The translations under genes and the position numbers were made by a program. From Myxococcota bacterium (GTDB taxonomy: Bacteria > Myxococcota_A > Polyangia > Polyangiales > Houyiibacteriaceae), in NCBI GenBank assembly GCA_028284955.1, contig JANQQS010000042.1:1-64000 (forward strand): a stretch of DNA of 64,000 nucleotides, in the 5' to 3' direction. The notes below the pieces were generated by a model, which saw only the letters and a program-made list of their open reading frames with translations, was not told where the DNA came from and ran no database searches. Shown here piece by piece: positions 42,576 through 51,621 of this stretch; positions within the stretch are counted from its first letter, which is position 1; the number at the start of each line of letters is the position of its first letter.

Positions 42576-43886
42576 CTAGTTCTTCGTTGTACTTTGTTCG
42601 CGAGACGGTTGTTCGCGAGACGGTTGTTCGCGGGACGGTTGTTCGCCAGAGTCTTGTCGGCTCGGCGCTGGGCTGAGTTCGTCCGCTCGTCGGTTCGTGC
42701 TCGCGGAGAAGGCATAGGCGGACGCGGCGAGCACCCCGAGGACGACCGCGCCTCCGACGACGCCGATCGCCATTTTTTTTCTTCTTTGGGTGCGAGCGAG
42801 CTTTGCTTCCTCTTCTTCAAAATCCGCTCGAAACGCGAGTGTTTCGATGGAGCGATTGCGTTTGGGAGCAGTGCTTTCGCGAACCGCATCCGACCGATTG
42901 AGCTTGGGGCCGGCGCGGGCACGTTCGGGAAACATCTTGGCCGTGAACTCGCCAACATCACGATTGCGGACGATATGTCCTGCTCCATTCAACCATTCGA
43001 GCAGTCGTCGCTCGAGCACGTCTGCCGATGGGCAACGATGGGCACGATCTCGTTCGAGCGCTGAGGCGAGAATTGCGTCGATAGCCTCGGGCACGTCAGA
43101 TCGAAGAGTGCGAATCGACGGTCGCTCCTGTTCGAAAAGAATAGCTGCTACCGTTTGAAATTCTGTGCCCCGGTCGAAAAGCGATTGGCCGGTGAGTGTT
43201 TCATACATGCACACACCCAAAGAAAAAATATCGCTGCGTGCATCAAGAGGCTCGCGACGATATTGCTCGGGGGACATGTAGGCAAACTTCCCCTTGAGGG
43301 TTCCGTTGCTGGTGGTGGTTTGCTGATCGCTCTTGAACCGTGCGATGCCGAAATCGAGCAGTTTCACCGACCCATCGAAGCCCACCATGATATTTTCCGG
43401 AGTGACGTCTCGATGGACGATGGCCAGTGGTTCGCCCGACTTGTTTTTCTGAGCGTGCGCATAGTGAAGCGCGCGAGCCACGTCGGCGATGATTTTGGCG
43501 ACCAACTCGAGGGGCATGCCCCCGGCTCGGGTGGCGCGGTCGGCTAGATCGCGCAGGGTCACGCCGTGCACGAACTCGAGGCCAAGGAAAAACGAACCGG
43601 CCTCCTCGCCAAACTCGTAGGTGGCGCAGATATTGGGGTGCCGCAGGCGCATATATAGTTCGGCTTCTCGAACGAAGCTCTCAATATGCGCCTGGTCTTC
43701 AGCGATCTGCGGAAGGATTCGTTTCACGACTACGTTGCGGGCTACCGACCGAGGGCCGGACTCGCGAGCCAAAAAAATCTCCGCCATTCCTCCGACCGCG
43801 ATGCGGCCGACGATTGAGTACCGCCCGATGCGTCCGATCGGAGCCATAGATCCACAAAGAAGCTCGTTCACGGTGGTTATGATCAA
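42576..43886 (-). CDS. Ser/Thr protein kinase with C-terminal membrane span
   Basis: The kinase domain has the Gly-loop (VGRIAVGGMAEIFLA), Lys in VVKRIL, HRDVTPENIMVGFDGS (catalytic Asp and Asn), LLDFGIAR (metal Asp) and MSPEQYRREPLDARSDIFSLG, so it should be active. Then follow a basic linker, one membrane helix (KKMAIGVVGGAVVLGVLAASAYAF), and a periplasmic tail with five-residue repeats (SREQP). The start could be ATG 43886 or the ATG at 43847 that gives MAPIGRIGRY. The upstream neighbours are ArsA-like ATPases. Confidence 0.9.
   Translation of the reverse strand: MIITTVNELLCGSMAPIGRIGRYSIVGRIAVGGMAEIFLARESGPRSVARNVVVKRILPQIAEDQAHIESFVREAELYMRLRHPNICATYEFGEEAGSFFLGLEFVHGVTLRDLADRATRAGGMPLELVAKIIADVARALHYAHAQKNKSGEPLAIVHRDVTPENIMVGFDGSVKLLDFGIARFKSDQQTTTSNGTLKGKFAYMSPEQYRREPLDARSDIFSLGVCMYETLTGQSLFDRGTEFQTVAAILFEQERPSIRTLRSDVPEAIDAILASALERDRAHRCPSADVLERRLLEWLNGAGHIVRNRDVGEFTAKMFPERARAGPKLNRSDAVRESTAPKRNRSIETLAFRADFEEEEAKLARTQRRKKMAIGVVGGAVVLGVLAASAYAFSASTNRRADELSPAPSRQDSGEQPSREQPSREQPSREQSTTKN
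42594..42653. repeat. tandem repeat, 15 bp x 4, in Ser/Thr kinase C-terminus
   Basis: Four copies of ttgttcgcgagacgg (with minor changes) encode SREQP pentapeptides at the periplasmic tail of the kinase. The unit keeps the frame. Confidence 0.88.
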
Positions 43887-43935
43887 TGTAGCCTGAAAAC
43901 CGGCAATCGATCACCCCGCGGCGTCGTCTTCGCGC

Positions 43936-45051
43936 TCAAGGATCGCGTTCGACTACCTGAGAGCCCGCAAAAAAGCGGGTGAGCGCGTGTACATCGTCGA
44001 AATCGACGTCTGCCGTGGGGATAACGATGCCCTTCGGGATGCGCGAGGCAGCGAAGAATCGAGAAATCGCCTGCGCACTTCGAATTCTGTCTTGGTGCTC
44101 GGCTTCGAAGAGGGTCGTGAGCCGGTTGAGTAGGTCCTGGAGTTCCGGTGAGCCTGAAATTGGTGTTCCAAGAGCTGAGATGGATAGCTTTGGGCGGGAA
44201 CGATTGAACAGGACCGAGGCCAAGCGGATATCGCGTCGCTCAAACTCGACGCTCACGTGCTTGGCACGGTCAAGGCCCGCAGCTGTGGCTCCGGCGACCA
44301 ACACTGCGGAGGTGCCGCGATCGCGAAGCAGCGACTCGATGCGTGCGCATCGCTCTGAAAAACCCGGTCGCAGGACGAGGCACGCTTCGAAAAAGTCGAG
44401 AATTTCCTGGGTTGTGGCGCGTCCCCACAACACGCCAAGCATCCGGGACACGGACAAATGCAGCGCATGGAGCATGGGAATCTGAACCAGGGGAGCGGCC
44501 TGCGGCCTCAATGCTCCGAGCAGCCAGCCGACGGTCCGTTCGTCGAGCAGCGCGGCGAGGCGGCGGGGCGCGTCCAAAATATCGAGGGCGTGATCGCTCG
44601 GCGGGGTGTCGACCACGATGAGCTCGAACTCATTCGATTCGACGACCTCCAAGAGTCTTTCCAGAGCCACGTACGCATGGGCCCGCGCGGCGGAGCCCGA
44701 GAGGAGCCGGTAGGCCTTGCTCGCAAAAATGCGCGCGGCGGTTTGTTCATCGGGCGAGATACGGCGAATCAGACGATCGCTGCTTTCCTGGGCGTCCAGC
44801 ATCGCGGCATGGAGACGGTCGTGTTCGATTTCCGCAATTGGGCGAAGGGTGTCGTCGAGCTGCACGTCGAGCGCGTCGACGAGGCGTTTCGCGGGATCGA
44901 TCGTCAGCAGAGCCGTCTTTCGTCCTCCAAGGGCCGCGCGTATGGCGATGGCCGCCGAAACGGTGGTCTTGCCCACGCCTCCGGCACCGACGCACACCAC
45001 GACCTTGCTCCGTTCGATAAGTGGATCGATGGCGCGCTTCGCTCTTTGCAT
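43936..45051 (-). CDS. ArsA-like ATPase lacking the signature Lys
   Basis: The 371-residue protein has a P-loop VGAGGVGKTTVSAA in which the deviant signature Lys is Ala, a switch region DTPPSDHALDILDAP, and a late VLVAGATAAGLDRA segment. This matches the B-type member of actinobacterial pairs (Rv3680), by memory. I place the start at 45051 (MQRAKRAIDPL), two bases behind the partner gene, because in-frame upstream sequence is unrelated. It is likely to act as a heterodimer with the protein encoded at 45054. Confidence 0.85.
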   Translation of the reverse strand: MQRAKRAIDPLIERSKVVVCVGAGGVGKTTVSAAIAIRAALGGRKTALLTIDPAKRLVDALDVQLDDTLRPIAEIEHDRLHAAMLDAQESSDRLIRRISPDEQTAARIFASKAYRLLSGSAARAHAYVALERLLEVVESNEFELIVVDTPPSDHALDILDAPRRLAALLDERTVGWLLGALRPQAAPLVQIPMLHALHLSVSRMLGVLWGRATTQEILDFFEACLVLRPGFSERCARIESLLRDRGTSAVLVAGATAAGLDRAKHVSVEFERRDIRLASVLFNRSRPKLSISALGTPISGSPELQDLLNRLTTLFEAEHQDRIRSAQAISRFFAASRIPKGIVIPTADVDFDDVHALTRFFAGSQVVERDP

Positions 45052-45053
45052 CG

Positions 45054-45983
45054 TTAGGCGCTCCGAGGAGAGGCGAGGCGTGGAGCCTCGTTTAGGTGGT
45101 CCGCGATCACCTCGGCGAGGTGTCCAGGCGCGGGGGCGGGCCTGACGAGCGGAATACGCGTCGTGGGGAGCGGCACGCTGGTGCGGAGGCGTTCGATCCA
45201 TGCCTGAGCGGAAACAAACGCTCGCTGTTCGCGCTGTGCGAGGTTTACGAGGTGGGTTCGTTCCGGCTCCGTCAGGAGCTCGGCGCACAATGATTGCTCG
45301 TGCGGGGTGAGCGAAAACGTTGGTGTCATGTTGACGAAGAGCCGCCCGAGCGAGATTTGCCCGGCATGACGCGTTGAGCGGTAGATATGCTCGGCTTCGT
45401 GGGCGGCAAACTCTTGGGGCAGCGTCACGATATGCAGCACGCTTTCTTTCGGGTTGCTCAACCACGTTTCGATCGGACGAATCATGCGACGAAGGGCTCG
45501 TTCGCTTGCGAGTTGGCGGAGCATGCGCGGCAGGCCGAGGAACATTTCGGCGTGTCCGGTCGCATCGAGGTCGACGAATATGAAGTCATATGCGTCGAAG
45601 CGACGCAGCGCGTGGAGCGAAACGATTTCGAATACCCCGGGCGAAGCGTTTGCAAACAAGCGGAACGCAGCGCTTCCGAAGAGCCGGCGCGCCAGCGCTC
45701 CGACACGAAGGGAGCTTTTTAGATAGTCGAAGAGGGATTGTTCAAAATCGAGTGAAACGAGCCAGACTCCAGGGTGGGCCTCGACCGGTTTAGGAGGCGT
45801 GTGCTTCGCAGGATGGGTCTGCGGGTGCTCGGGGTCGCTCGGGGGCAGCGCTCGCTGTCCGAGCGAGACGACCAGTGAGGTTGCGCCTCTTCGGCTCGCT
45901 TCGATGGCCGTCGCCAAGCACACCGTCGACTTGCCAACTCCGCCTTTTCCCGTGAAGAACTGGTAGCGTGGCTGAGGCTCCAT
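45054..45983 (-). CDS. ArsA-like ATPase, partner subunit
   Basis: A P-loop ATPase with the complete signature motif (FFTGKGGVGKSTVCLA near residue 8) and a variant switch (DLDATGHAEMFLGLP), in which the second position of the D-x-P is altered. I use the ATG at 45983 because it gives the standard N-terminus. The stop is two bases before the next ArsA-like gene, so the two are coupled. It starts close to the divergent UbiA gene. Confidence 0.83.
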   Translation of the reverse strand: MEPQPRYQFFTGKGGVGKSTVCLATAIEASRRGATSLVVSLGQRALPPSDPEHPQTHPAKHTPPKPVEAHPGVWLVSLDFEQSLFDYLKSSLRVGALARRLFGSAAFRLFANASPGVFEIVSLHALRRFDAYDFIFVDLDATGHAEMFLGLPRMLRQLASERALRRMIRPIETWLSNPKESVLHIVTLPQEFAAHEAEHIYRSTRHAGQISLGRLFVNMTPTFSLTPHEQSLCAELLTEPERTHLVNLAQREQRAFVSAQAWIERLRTSVPLPTTRIPLVRPAPAPGHLAEVIADHLNEAPRLASPRSA

Positions 45984-46016
45984 CGGACTCTCAGATACGC
46001 TCGTATCACTAGGGCG

Positions 46017-46973
46017 ATGAGAAGCCAAACGAGATGGCTGGCGCGCGTTGCGCGAAGGAGGCTACCACGCAGAGCGCATCGGGCGATGCACTGGGTGCAG
46101 GCGAGTCGTCCGCTCGCTCAGGCCAATATCGCGATTCCGGTTCTGTGGGGGCACGCGGTGGCGAGCCTAGCGGGCGCTCTCGACCCGATGCGCTTGCTGC
46201 ATGCGATCGTGTGGGGAATCGAATGTCATCTCGTGATCGTATTTACGAACGACTATATGGACCGCCACAGCGATGTTCCTGAGCGCACGTTTCTTTCTGG
46301 CGGTTCCGGGGTGGTCGTGGAAGACAAGATTCGCCCCGCGGCGCTGAAACGAGCGGCGATTGTGGTCTTCGTGGCTTGGGGCGTCCACTCTGTCGGGCTC
46401 GGTTTGCTCGCCGGAATCGTTCCCGCGGCGGCGTGGGCGGCGGCGGGGCTCCTGATTGGGCTCTATGATCTGCCGCCGGCGCGCCTCTCGCATCGAGGCG
46501 GCGGCGAATGGATTCAGGCTGCCGGAGTCGGCATTGTCTTGCCGCTCTGCTCGTTTGCGCTGCAGCGCGGGAGGCTTGATTCGTTTCCCTGGGTGCTGTT
46601 GTTTGGAACATTCATGCTCGGTTGGGCCAGCCACCTTGCAACCGCGTTGCCTGACGTCGTCGTCGACCGACTGGCCGGTAAGCAGACTGTGGCGGTCCGG
46701 CTCGATGAACGGAACACTGCGCTCGCGGCCTCGGGGGCCGTGCCCTGCGCGTCGGCGGTGGCGGTGATTGGCCTGCCCGAGCCGGGTTGGTTCGGGGTCG
46801 TTCTTGTCTTGTTGGGGATGGTCCCGCTGATCGAGTGGGTGGCTGCAGGACGGGGACGAGTCGACGATGCCGACGATGATTCGTTCGGGCGAAACCGAGC
46901 CGCGATCGTATGCGCGGGCTCGGCGACTGTCGTGTGGCTTCTCTGGACGGTTTCGCTCTATGCAGCGGGCTGA
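46017..46973 (+). CDS. UbiA-type prenyltransferase
   Basis: An integral membrane protein with the two Asp-rich motifs of UbiA enzymes: NDYMDRHSD (residues about 78-86) and ALPDVVVDRLAGKQT (about 210-224). It also has YDLPPARLSHRGGGEW between them. It transfers a prenyl chain to an aromatic or quinone precursor, possibly menaquinone. The start may be ATG 46017 or 46086; the first gives a basic N-terminus. The first codon lies within the first codons of the divergent ArsA-like gene if its longer start is used. It converges with the next gene by 16 bases. Confidence 0.85.
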   Translation: MRSQTRWLARVARRRLPRRAHRAMHWVQASRPLAQANIAIPVLWGHAVASLAGALDPMRLLHAIVWGIECHLVIVFTNDYMDRHSDVPERTFLSGGSGVVVEDKIRPAALKRAAIVVFVAWGVHSVGLGLLAGIVPAAAWAAAGLLIGLYDLPPARLSHRGGGEWIQAAGVGIVLPLCSFALQRGRLDSFPWVLLFGTFMLGWASHLATALPDVVVDRLAGKQTVAVRLDERNTALAASGAVPCASAVAVIGLPEPGWFGVVLVLLGMVPLIEWVAAGRGRVDDADDDSFGRNRAAIVCAGSATVVWLLWTVSLYAAG

Positions 46974-47758
46974 CCAATGCCCAGCGATCGAGCCCGTCGT
47001 TCACGCATGGTCGCGTACGGGCGATTCCATTGAGGAGCCATCGCTTTTGTCCAGCCGGGAGCGGGAATCCACGACCGCGCGGCCAGGTCCCGCATGAGCT
47101 GCCCCTCGTGTTCTGGAGATCTTGAAAAGGCGAATGGGTTCCGAAAGTTCCCGGTGGGGAGCGCGGGATACTTTTGGTCGTTTTGTTCGATGAGTTCCTG
47201 CAGTTCCGCGCCCCGCTTCAGGCAATACGACAAGAACTCGGGGTCGAAGGGACCCACATGAGCCCTTTTTTCTGGTGCTCGCGCGACCCAGCGCGCCCAG
47301 TCGAAGCCATACAGAAAATCATGCACGTAGCGGAAGCGAATGGTCGTGTGGGCTCCGAAGACATGCTGTAGCTGCGCGATGAGCGTGCAGCGTGTTCGCA
47401 GTTCGACTGAAGGGTGGTCGTGTTTGAGCGCGGCGGCGAGGAGCGTGCCCAAAAGCCCGTCAAAATCCCAAAAGAGATTTTCTGGGAAGTTTTTGAGTTG
47501 AGCTGCAGCGATTTGTGCCGCACCCTCGTGCAGCGCACGAGCGAGTTCGCGGTGTTCTTGGCCGTCGATATCGCGCGTCAGATCGGGAACCAAGGTGGCG
47601 AGCGGCGTTGCGCGGCGTCGTGCGGGATCGAGGCTTTGGCCTTGGCCGGCGCACCGATCGATGTGATGGTCGAGCCGAACCAACTCCGCGTCGCTCACGG
47701 GCCCATCACCCTCGACCACGGTGGTCGTTCCTGCCGCTGTTCCATGCCCAAGACACAC
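46958..47758 (-). CDS. conserved hypothetical protein coupled to CNNM/CorC gene
   Basis: A 266-residue soluble protein starting with GTG at 47758, which overlaps the CNNM stop by one base (TAGTG). It contains LKNFPENLFWDFDGLLGTLL, RFRYVHDFLYGFDWARWVAR and a C-terminal AFSRSPEHEGQLMRDLA...PAPGW segment. I do not recognise a function. Its coupling suggests that it acts with the CNNM transporter-like protein. Its 3' end overlaps the convergent UbiA gene by 16 bases. Confidence 0.7.
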   Translation of the reverse strand: MCLGHGTAAGTTTVVEGDGPVSDAELVRLDHHIDRCAGQGQSLDPARRRATPLATLVPDLTRDIDGQEHRELARALHEGAAQIAAAQLKNFPENLFWDFDGLLGTLLAAALKHDHPSVELRTRCTLIAQLQHVFGAHTTIRFRYVHDFLYGFDWARWVARAPEKRAHVGPFDPEFLSYCLKRGAELQELIEQNDQKYPALPTGNFRNPFAFSRSPEHEGQLMRDLAARSWIPAPGWTKAMAPQWNRPYATMRERRARSLGIGQPAA

Positions 47759-48873
47759 TAATCCCCTGAGCGTGGGTGGTCGACTGCGAGGTCAGTTTCG
47801 CCGGCATCCTGCATGCCGGGCGGCGGAGGGGCGCTGCTGCCGAGGCGCTTCGCGCGTTCCTTCCATCGCGCGCGCGCCATTTCCCTCATATCTTGCACTG
47901 TGTCGGCTTCGTCCACGATTTCCATGCCCAGCAAGGTTTCGACGACGTCTTCCATTGTGACCACCCCAGCCACGCCGCCGTATTCGTCTACGACCAGCGC
48001 CATTTGCTCGCGCTTGTTGAGCAACGTCTCGAAGAGAACTGGCACCGGCGTGAGCTCCGGTGCGACTGAAAGATCTCGAACAAAAGTGCCTACTTCGCGG
48101 GAATCTTCGCCGCGTGCGGCGTAGAGCAGCAGATCGTCCTTGAGCACGTAGCCAGCAATATCGTCGGCATGGCTTTGCCACACCGGAACGCGCGAAAAAA
48201 CCTGGGACTCTCGACGTTCCATGGCCTCTCGGACCGTTGTTTCGGTATGTAGCGAGAACATCACCGTTCGCGGGGTCATGATGTCCTTCGTGCGCAGTGA
48301 TGATGCTTGAAGCAAGGTTCTCAAGATACGCGATTCGGATTCCCCGACCACGCCTTGCTCGTGGCCCAAATGAGCCAGCGCCGCGATTTCTTCCCGGCTG
48401 ATGGTGTCCTTGCTTTTTGCAGTTTGCTTTAAGTTTTGGGTGATCCGTTCGGAAAGCCACACCAGCGGCCACAGGGCGATGATGAGCCATTTGAGCAAAA
48501 GCGCAGACGGCGGGGCGAGGCGCCGCCAGTAGATGGCGCCCAGCGTTTTCGGGATGATCTCCGAAAGCACCAAGATCAATACCGTGAGCACTGCCGACGT
48601 GACGGCGAGCACTTGCGAACCCCATAGCCGCTGGGCTTCCGCCCCCACGCCTGCAGCCCCGATGGTATGGGCAACCGTATTGAGGCTGAGAATCGCCGCC
48701 AAAGGCCGCTCGACACGGATCTTGAGCTCGCGCAGAAGCCCCCCGACGCGTGGGCGGTCCTGCCCCAGTCGGGCGACGTAGGCCGGCGTAACGCTCAGCA
48801 GAACGGCCTCCAAAACCGAACAAAGAAACGAAAAGCCGAGGGCGACGCCAATATAGACGATGAGCAGCGTCAT
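47758..48873 (-). CDS. CNNM/HlyC/CorC-family membrane protein
   Basis: An N-terminal CNNM membrane domain of about 170 residues (MTLLIVYIGVALGFSFLCS, ...SEIIPKTLGAIYWRR) is followed by two CBS domains (MTPRTVMFSLHTETTVREAM and LLNKREQMALVVDEYGGVAGVVTMEDVVETLLG). Such proteins are linked to Mg2+/Co2+ efflux. No CorC_HlyC C-terminal domain is obvious; the tail is short and charged. I use ATG 48873, which begins the first membrane helix. It is followed by a coupled unknown gene. Confidence 0.9.
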   Translation of the reverse strand: MTLLIVYIGVALGFSFLCSVLEAVLLSVTPAYVARLGQDRPRVGGLLRELKIRVERPLAAILSLNTVAHTIGAAGVGAEAQRLWGSQVLAVTSAVLTVLILVLSEIIPKTLGAIYWRRLAPPSALLLKWLIIALWPLVWLSERITQNLKQTAKSKDTISREEIAALAHLGHEQGVVGESESRILRTLLQASSLRTKDIMTPRTVMFSLHTETTVREAMERRESQVFSRVPVWQSHADDIAGYVLKDDLLLYAARGEDSREVGTFVRDLSVAPELTPVPVLFETLLNKREQMALVVDEYGGVAGVVTMEDVVETLLGMEIVDEADTVQDMREMARARWKERAKRLGSSAPPPPGMQDAGETDLAVDHPRSGD

Positions 48874-48967
48874 GGGGTTTGGTCCAGGGACCCTAGCGCA
48901 GAACGAGCGGCAGAAGAATAGCCATCGATCGTTGCCGACGGGTTGACATTTGGCTGGCGGCTCGGAA

Positions 48968-49345
48968 ATGTCGCAAGCCATGCTCCTTTGGGCACAATCC
49001 ACGCATCACGCAGTTCCGCAGGGGTACGGCAGCGCGCTCTTGCAGGCCACCATCGCCCTGGCCGCGGTATGCCTGCTCGCGTGGCTGGTGTTGCGGTTTG
49101 TGGCTCGTCGAGGTTTCGGCGCAGCGACCGAAGGGCGCCTCCAAGTGCTCGAACGGGTTCCTCTCGATGCTCGCCGCTCGCTTGTTTTGGTGCAGGTTGG
49201 TTCGCGGGCGTTCTTGGTGGGTACCGGCGACGGCGCAGCGCCACGCCTGATTGCGGAGTTTTCCTCAGACGCATTGCCTTCCGTGCCACCCAAGCCGCGG
49301 CCGTCGTTTCGCGACGTACTCAGTGGGTTGGGGCCTCGTGAATGA
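48968..49345 (+). CDS. FliO-like protein of a type III export apparatus
   Basis: A short protein with one membrane helix (LLQATIALAAVCLLAWLVLRFVA) and a soluble domain VLERVPLDARRSLVLVQVGSRAFLVGTGD, the FliO pattern (L-x-x-x-x-L-D-x-x-R-x-x-x-L-V-x-V-x-G-x-x-x-L-x-G). FliO stabilises FliP assembly. I use ATG 48968; a TTG at 48950 adds six residues. It is directly upstream of the FliP/SctR gene, the expected order. No other flagellar or injectisome genes are in the window. Confidence 0.78.
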   Translation: MSQAMLLWAQSTHHAVPQGYGSALLQATIALAAVCLLAWLVLRFVARRGFGAATEGRLQVLERVPLDARRSLVLVQVGSRAFLVGTGDGAAPRLIAEFSSDALPSVPPKPRPSFRDVLSGLGPRE

Positions 49346-49396
49346 TGCGAGATCAACCTGGCGACCGGCTCGTGTTCGCTCAGTCTTACGTTGTCT

Positions 49397-49428
49397 TCGT
49401 CTTGCCTTGACATCGTCTCGCCTTGACG
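49397..49428. repeat. tandem repeat, 16 bp x 2, between fliO-like and sctR genes
   Basis: Two related 16-bp units (tcgtcttgccttgaca and tcgtctcgccttgacg) stand in the gap before the sctR start. Confidence 0.7.
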
Positions 49429-49459
49429 ATGACGCGCCAAGCCACGATGCTCGCCGGGC

Positions 49460-50128
49460 ATGGGCGACGCCCCTCATAGCACGCTCTTGATCCTCGGCGC
49501 CCTGACCGTGGTGCCGTTTGCATTCATGACCGCGACCAGCTTCGTCAAAATCTCGGTCGTGTTTTCGATTCTGCGCAACGCGCTAGGTACCGGGCAGGTA
49601 CCTTCAGGTGCCATCGTAACGGCGTTTTCGGTGATTCTTAGTCTCTACGTGATGGCGCCCGTGGGCAGCCGGATCATCGCCGCAGCTCAGCCCTCGGCGA
49701 TGAGCATTGACGTCAACAATCCCTTGGGAGAGGCGAGCCGGCCAGCGCTCTGGGAAACCGCGCAGAAGGGACTCGAACCACTGCGTGCATTTCTCAAGAA
49801 GAACTCTGGATCGCGCGAACGAGGATTGTTCACCGACCTTGCTCGCCAGGTGCGACCCAAAGATCAGCGGGCCGATGTTTCTCCCGACGATCTTCTGGTG
49901 GTTCTGTCTTCGTTCCTCGTTACGGAGCTCGCGGAGGCGTTTCAAATCGGCTTTCTGGTCTTCGTACCGTTCTTGGTGGTGGACCTGGTCGTGGCCAACA
50001 TCTTGCTCGCCCTCGGCATGCACATGATGTCCCCCACCACAGTATCGCTTCCCTTCAAGCTGCTTCTTTTTGTGCTCGTAGACGGCTGGTATTTGCTCTC
50101 GCGCGCGTTGGTGCTCGGGTACGCGTGA
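49460..50128 (+). CDS. sctR: type III secretion export-gate protein SctR/FliP
   Basis: A 222-residue membrane protein with the family core TATSFVKISVVFSILRNALG and, in the C-terminal half, DDLLVVLSSFLVTELAEAFQIGFLVFVPFLVVDLVVANILLALGM. These match SctR/FliP along most of their length, and the size is that of SctR. It forms the pore of the export gate with SctS and SctT (FliQ, FliR), which are not in the window. The stop overlaps the next start as GTGA. Confidence 0.9.
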   Translation: MGDAPHSTLLILGALTVVPFAFMTATSFVKISVVFSILRNALGTGQVPSGAIVTAFSVILSLYVMAPVGSRIIAAAQPSAMSIDVNNPLGEASRPALWETAQKGLEPLRAFLKKNSGSRERGLFTDLARQVRPKDQRADVSPDDLLVVLSSFLVTELAEAFQIGFLVFVPFLVVDLVVANILLALGMHMMSPTTVSLPFKLLLFVLVDGWYLLSRALVLGYA

Positions 50129-51621
50129 ACTCCGCGCTGACCAAGCTTCACGAGGCCTTTCATCGCCCTCCATCGGCTCTTTATCAACTGGTCGATCGCG
50201 CGATCTGGGGCCTGATATTGCTCTCCGCGGGGCTCCTGTTGGTGGAGCCGGTGGTTTCCGGCCCGGGCCTCCGCGCGGTGCGAGCCCTCGATCGCGTGCT
50301 GCTCGGCGTATTCGTCGTCGAGCTGGTTCTCCGGGTCGTTTCCGTTCAGCCTCGCGAGCTCGACGTATTTCAGCGGTCTCGCTGGGGGCGTATGCGCGTC
50401 CACGTGACGTCCCGCGTGTGGTTTCTACTGCGTCCCCTTGTGCTGGTGGATTTGCTGACGGTGATGGCGCTGGTACCCGCGCTGCGCGGGCTGCGCGCGC
50501 TTCGTTTGTTGCGCCTGCTTCGCTCGGGTCGATTCTTTCGCTATCGAAACCCTTTCGATGGGTTTGTGCGGGCGTTCGAAGCCGACCGGATGTTGTTCTT
50601 GTTTGCCTTCACCGTGCTCGGGGTCGAGACCCTGCTCGGCGGCGTCAGCATTTTCTTGGTGGAACGAGGACAGGGAACGCAAATCTCGTCTTTGGGCGAC
50701 GGGCTTTGGTGGGCCATCGTCACCCTCACCACGGTCGGCTTTGGCGACATCACGCCGGTCACTACCGTCGGCCGAATCATCGGCAGCGCGCTGATGGTGG
50801 GCGGGATGTTCACGCTGGCCCTTTTTGCCGGCATCGTCGGCCATAGCCTTTTGCACGCCGTGCTCGGCATTCGAGAGGAGCAATTCCGTATGAGTGGATA
50901 CGTCGATCACATCATCCTTTGTGGGTACGAAACAGGCGCGAACCCTTTGCTCCAAGCGCTTCGGCACGAAATCGACCTCGAGCAAAATCGCGTGGTGGTG
51001 TTTGCCAATCGCGAACGCGCAAGCGACTTGCCTCCTGAATTTTTGTGGGTGAGCGGCGACCCCACAAAAGAAAGCGAGCTCGGCAAAATTCGCCTCACCC
51101 ACGCGCGCACGGTGGTTGTGGTGGGCGAACGCAGCCAAACGCCACAGCACGCAGATGCGGCCACCATTCTTACGATCTTCACCATCCGAGCGCACCTCGC
51201 GAAGCATGCCCAAACCCATTCGCGGCGGCGTCCCGTGCATATTGTGGCGGAGATTCTCGACTCCGAAAACGCAGCGCACGCCCGAACCGCAGGAGCTGAC
51301 GAAGTAGTGGAGACCCGCCAGGTGGGCTTCTCCATGCTTTCGCACGCCGTCGCGTATCCGGGCATTGCCGACGTAACCAGCCACGTGATCCAGTCTGGCT
51401 GGCAAAACCTCTACGCCGGCCGCATGCCCGACGCGGATGCAAGCGCGCTCAGTTTCGGTCAGGTCGCACAACAGATTCGTGAGCAGCACGGTGCACTAGT
51501 GCTTGGCATTCGCGATCCGGAAACCGGAGAAGAACGCCTCAATCCATCCGACGCGACTCCGATCGCGCCGAGCGCGCAGGTCATCTACCTGGCCGACAAG
51601 CCGGTGTTGCCAGCGCCGTAG
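50125..51621 (+). CDS. voltage-gated K+ channel with RCK (TrkA-N) domain
   Basis: The six-span architecture has an S4-like voltage sensor with Arg at every third position (R121, R124, R127, R130, R133, R136) and the selectivity filter TTVGFGD (202-208). A cytosolic TrkA-N domain follows (DHIILCGYETGANPLLQAL), then a second regulatory part. Such channels are gated by voltage and by nucleotides or Ca2+. The GTG start at 50125 overlaps the sctR stop (GTGA), implying coupled translation, an unusual partnership. Confidence 0.93.
   Translation: MNSALTKLHEAFHRPPSALYQLVDRAIWGLILLSAGLLLVEPVVSGPGLRAVRALDRVLLGVFVVELVLRVVSVQPRELDVFQRSRWGRMRVHVTSRVWFLLRPLVLVDLLTVMALVPALRGLRALRLLRLLRSGRFFRYRNPFDGFVRAFEADRMLFLFAFTVLGVETLLGGVSIFLVERGQGTQISSLGDGLWWAIVTLTTVGFGDITPVTTVGRIIGSALMVGGMFTLALFAGIVGHSLLHAVLGIREEQFRMSGYVDHIILCGYETGANPLLQALRHEIDLEQNRVVVFANRERASDLPPEFLWVSGDPTKESELGKIRLTHARTVVVVGERSQTPQHADAATILTIFTIRAHLAKHAQTHSRRRPVHIVAEILDSENAAHARTAGADEVVETRQVGFSMLSHAVAYPGIADVTSHVIQSGWQNLYAGRMPDADASALSFGQVAQQIREQHGALVLGIRDPETGEERLNPSDATPIAPSAQVIYLADKPVLPAP

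Noticed and set aside
49460-50128. A complete type III secretion or flagellar locus
   Set aside because: Only FliO-like and SctR/FliP genes are present. No sctS, sctT, sctU, sctV or ATPase gene is in the window.
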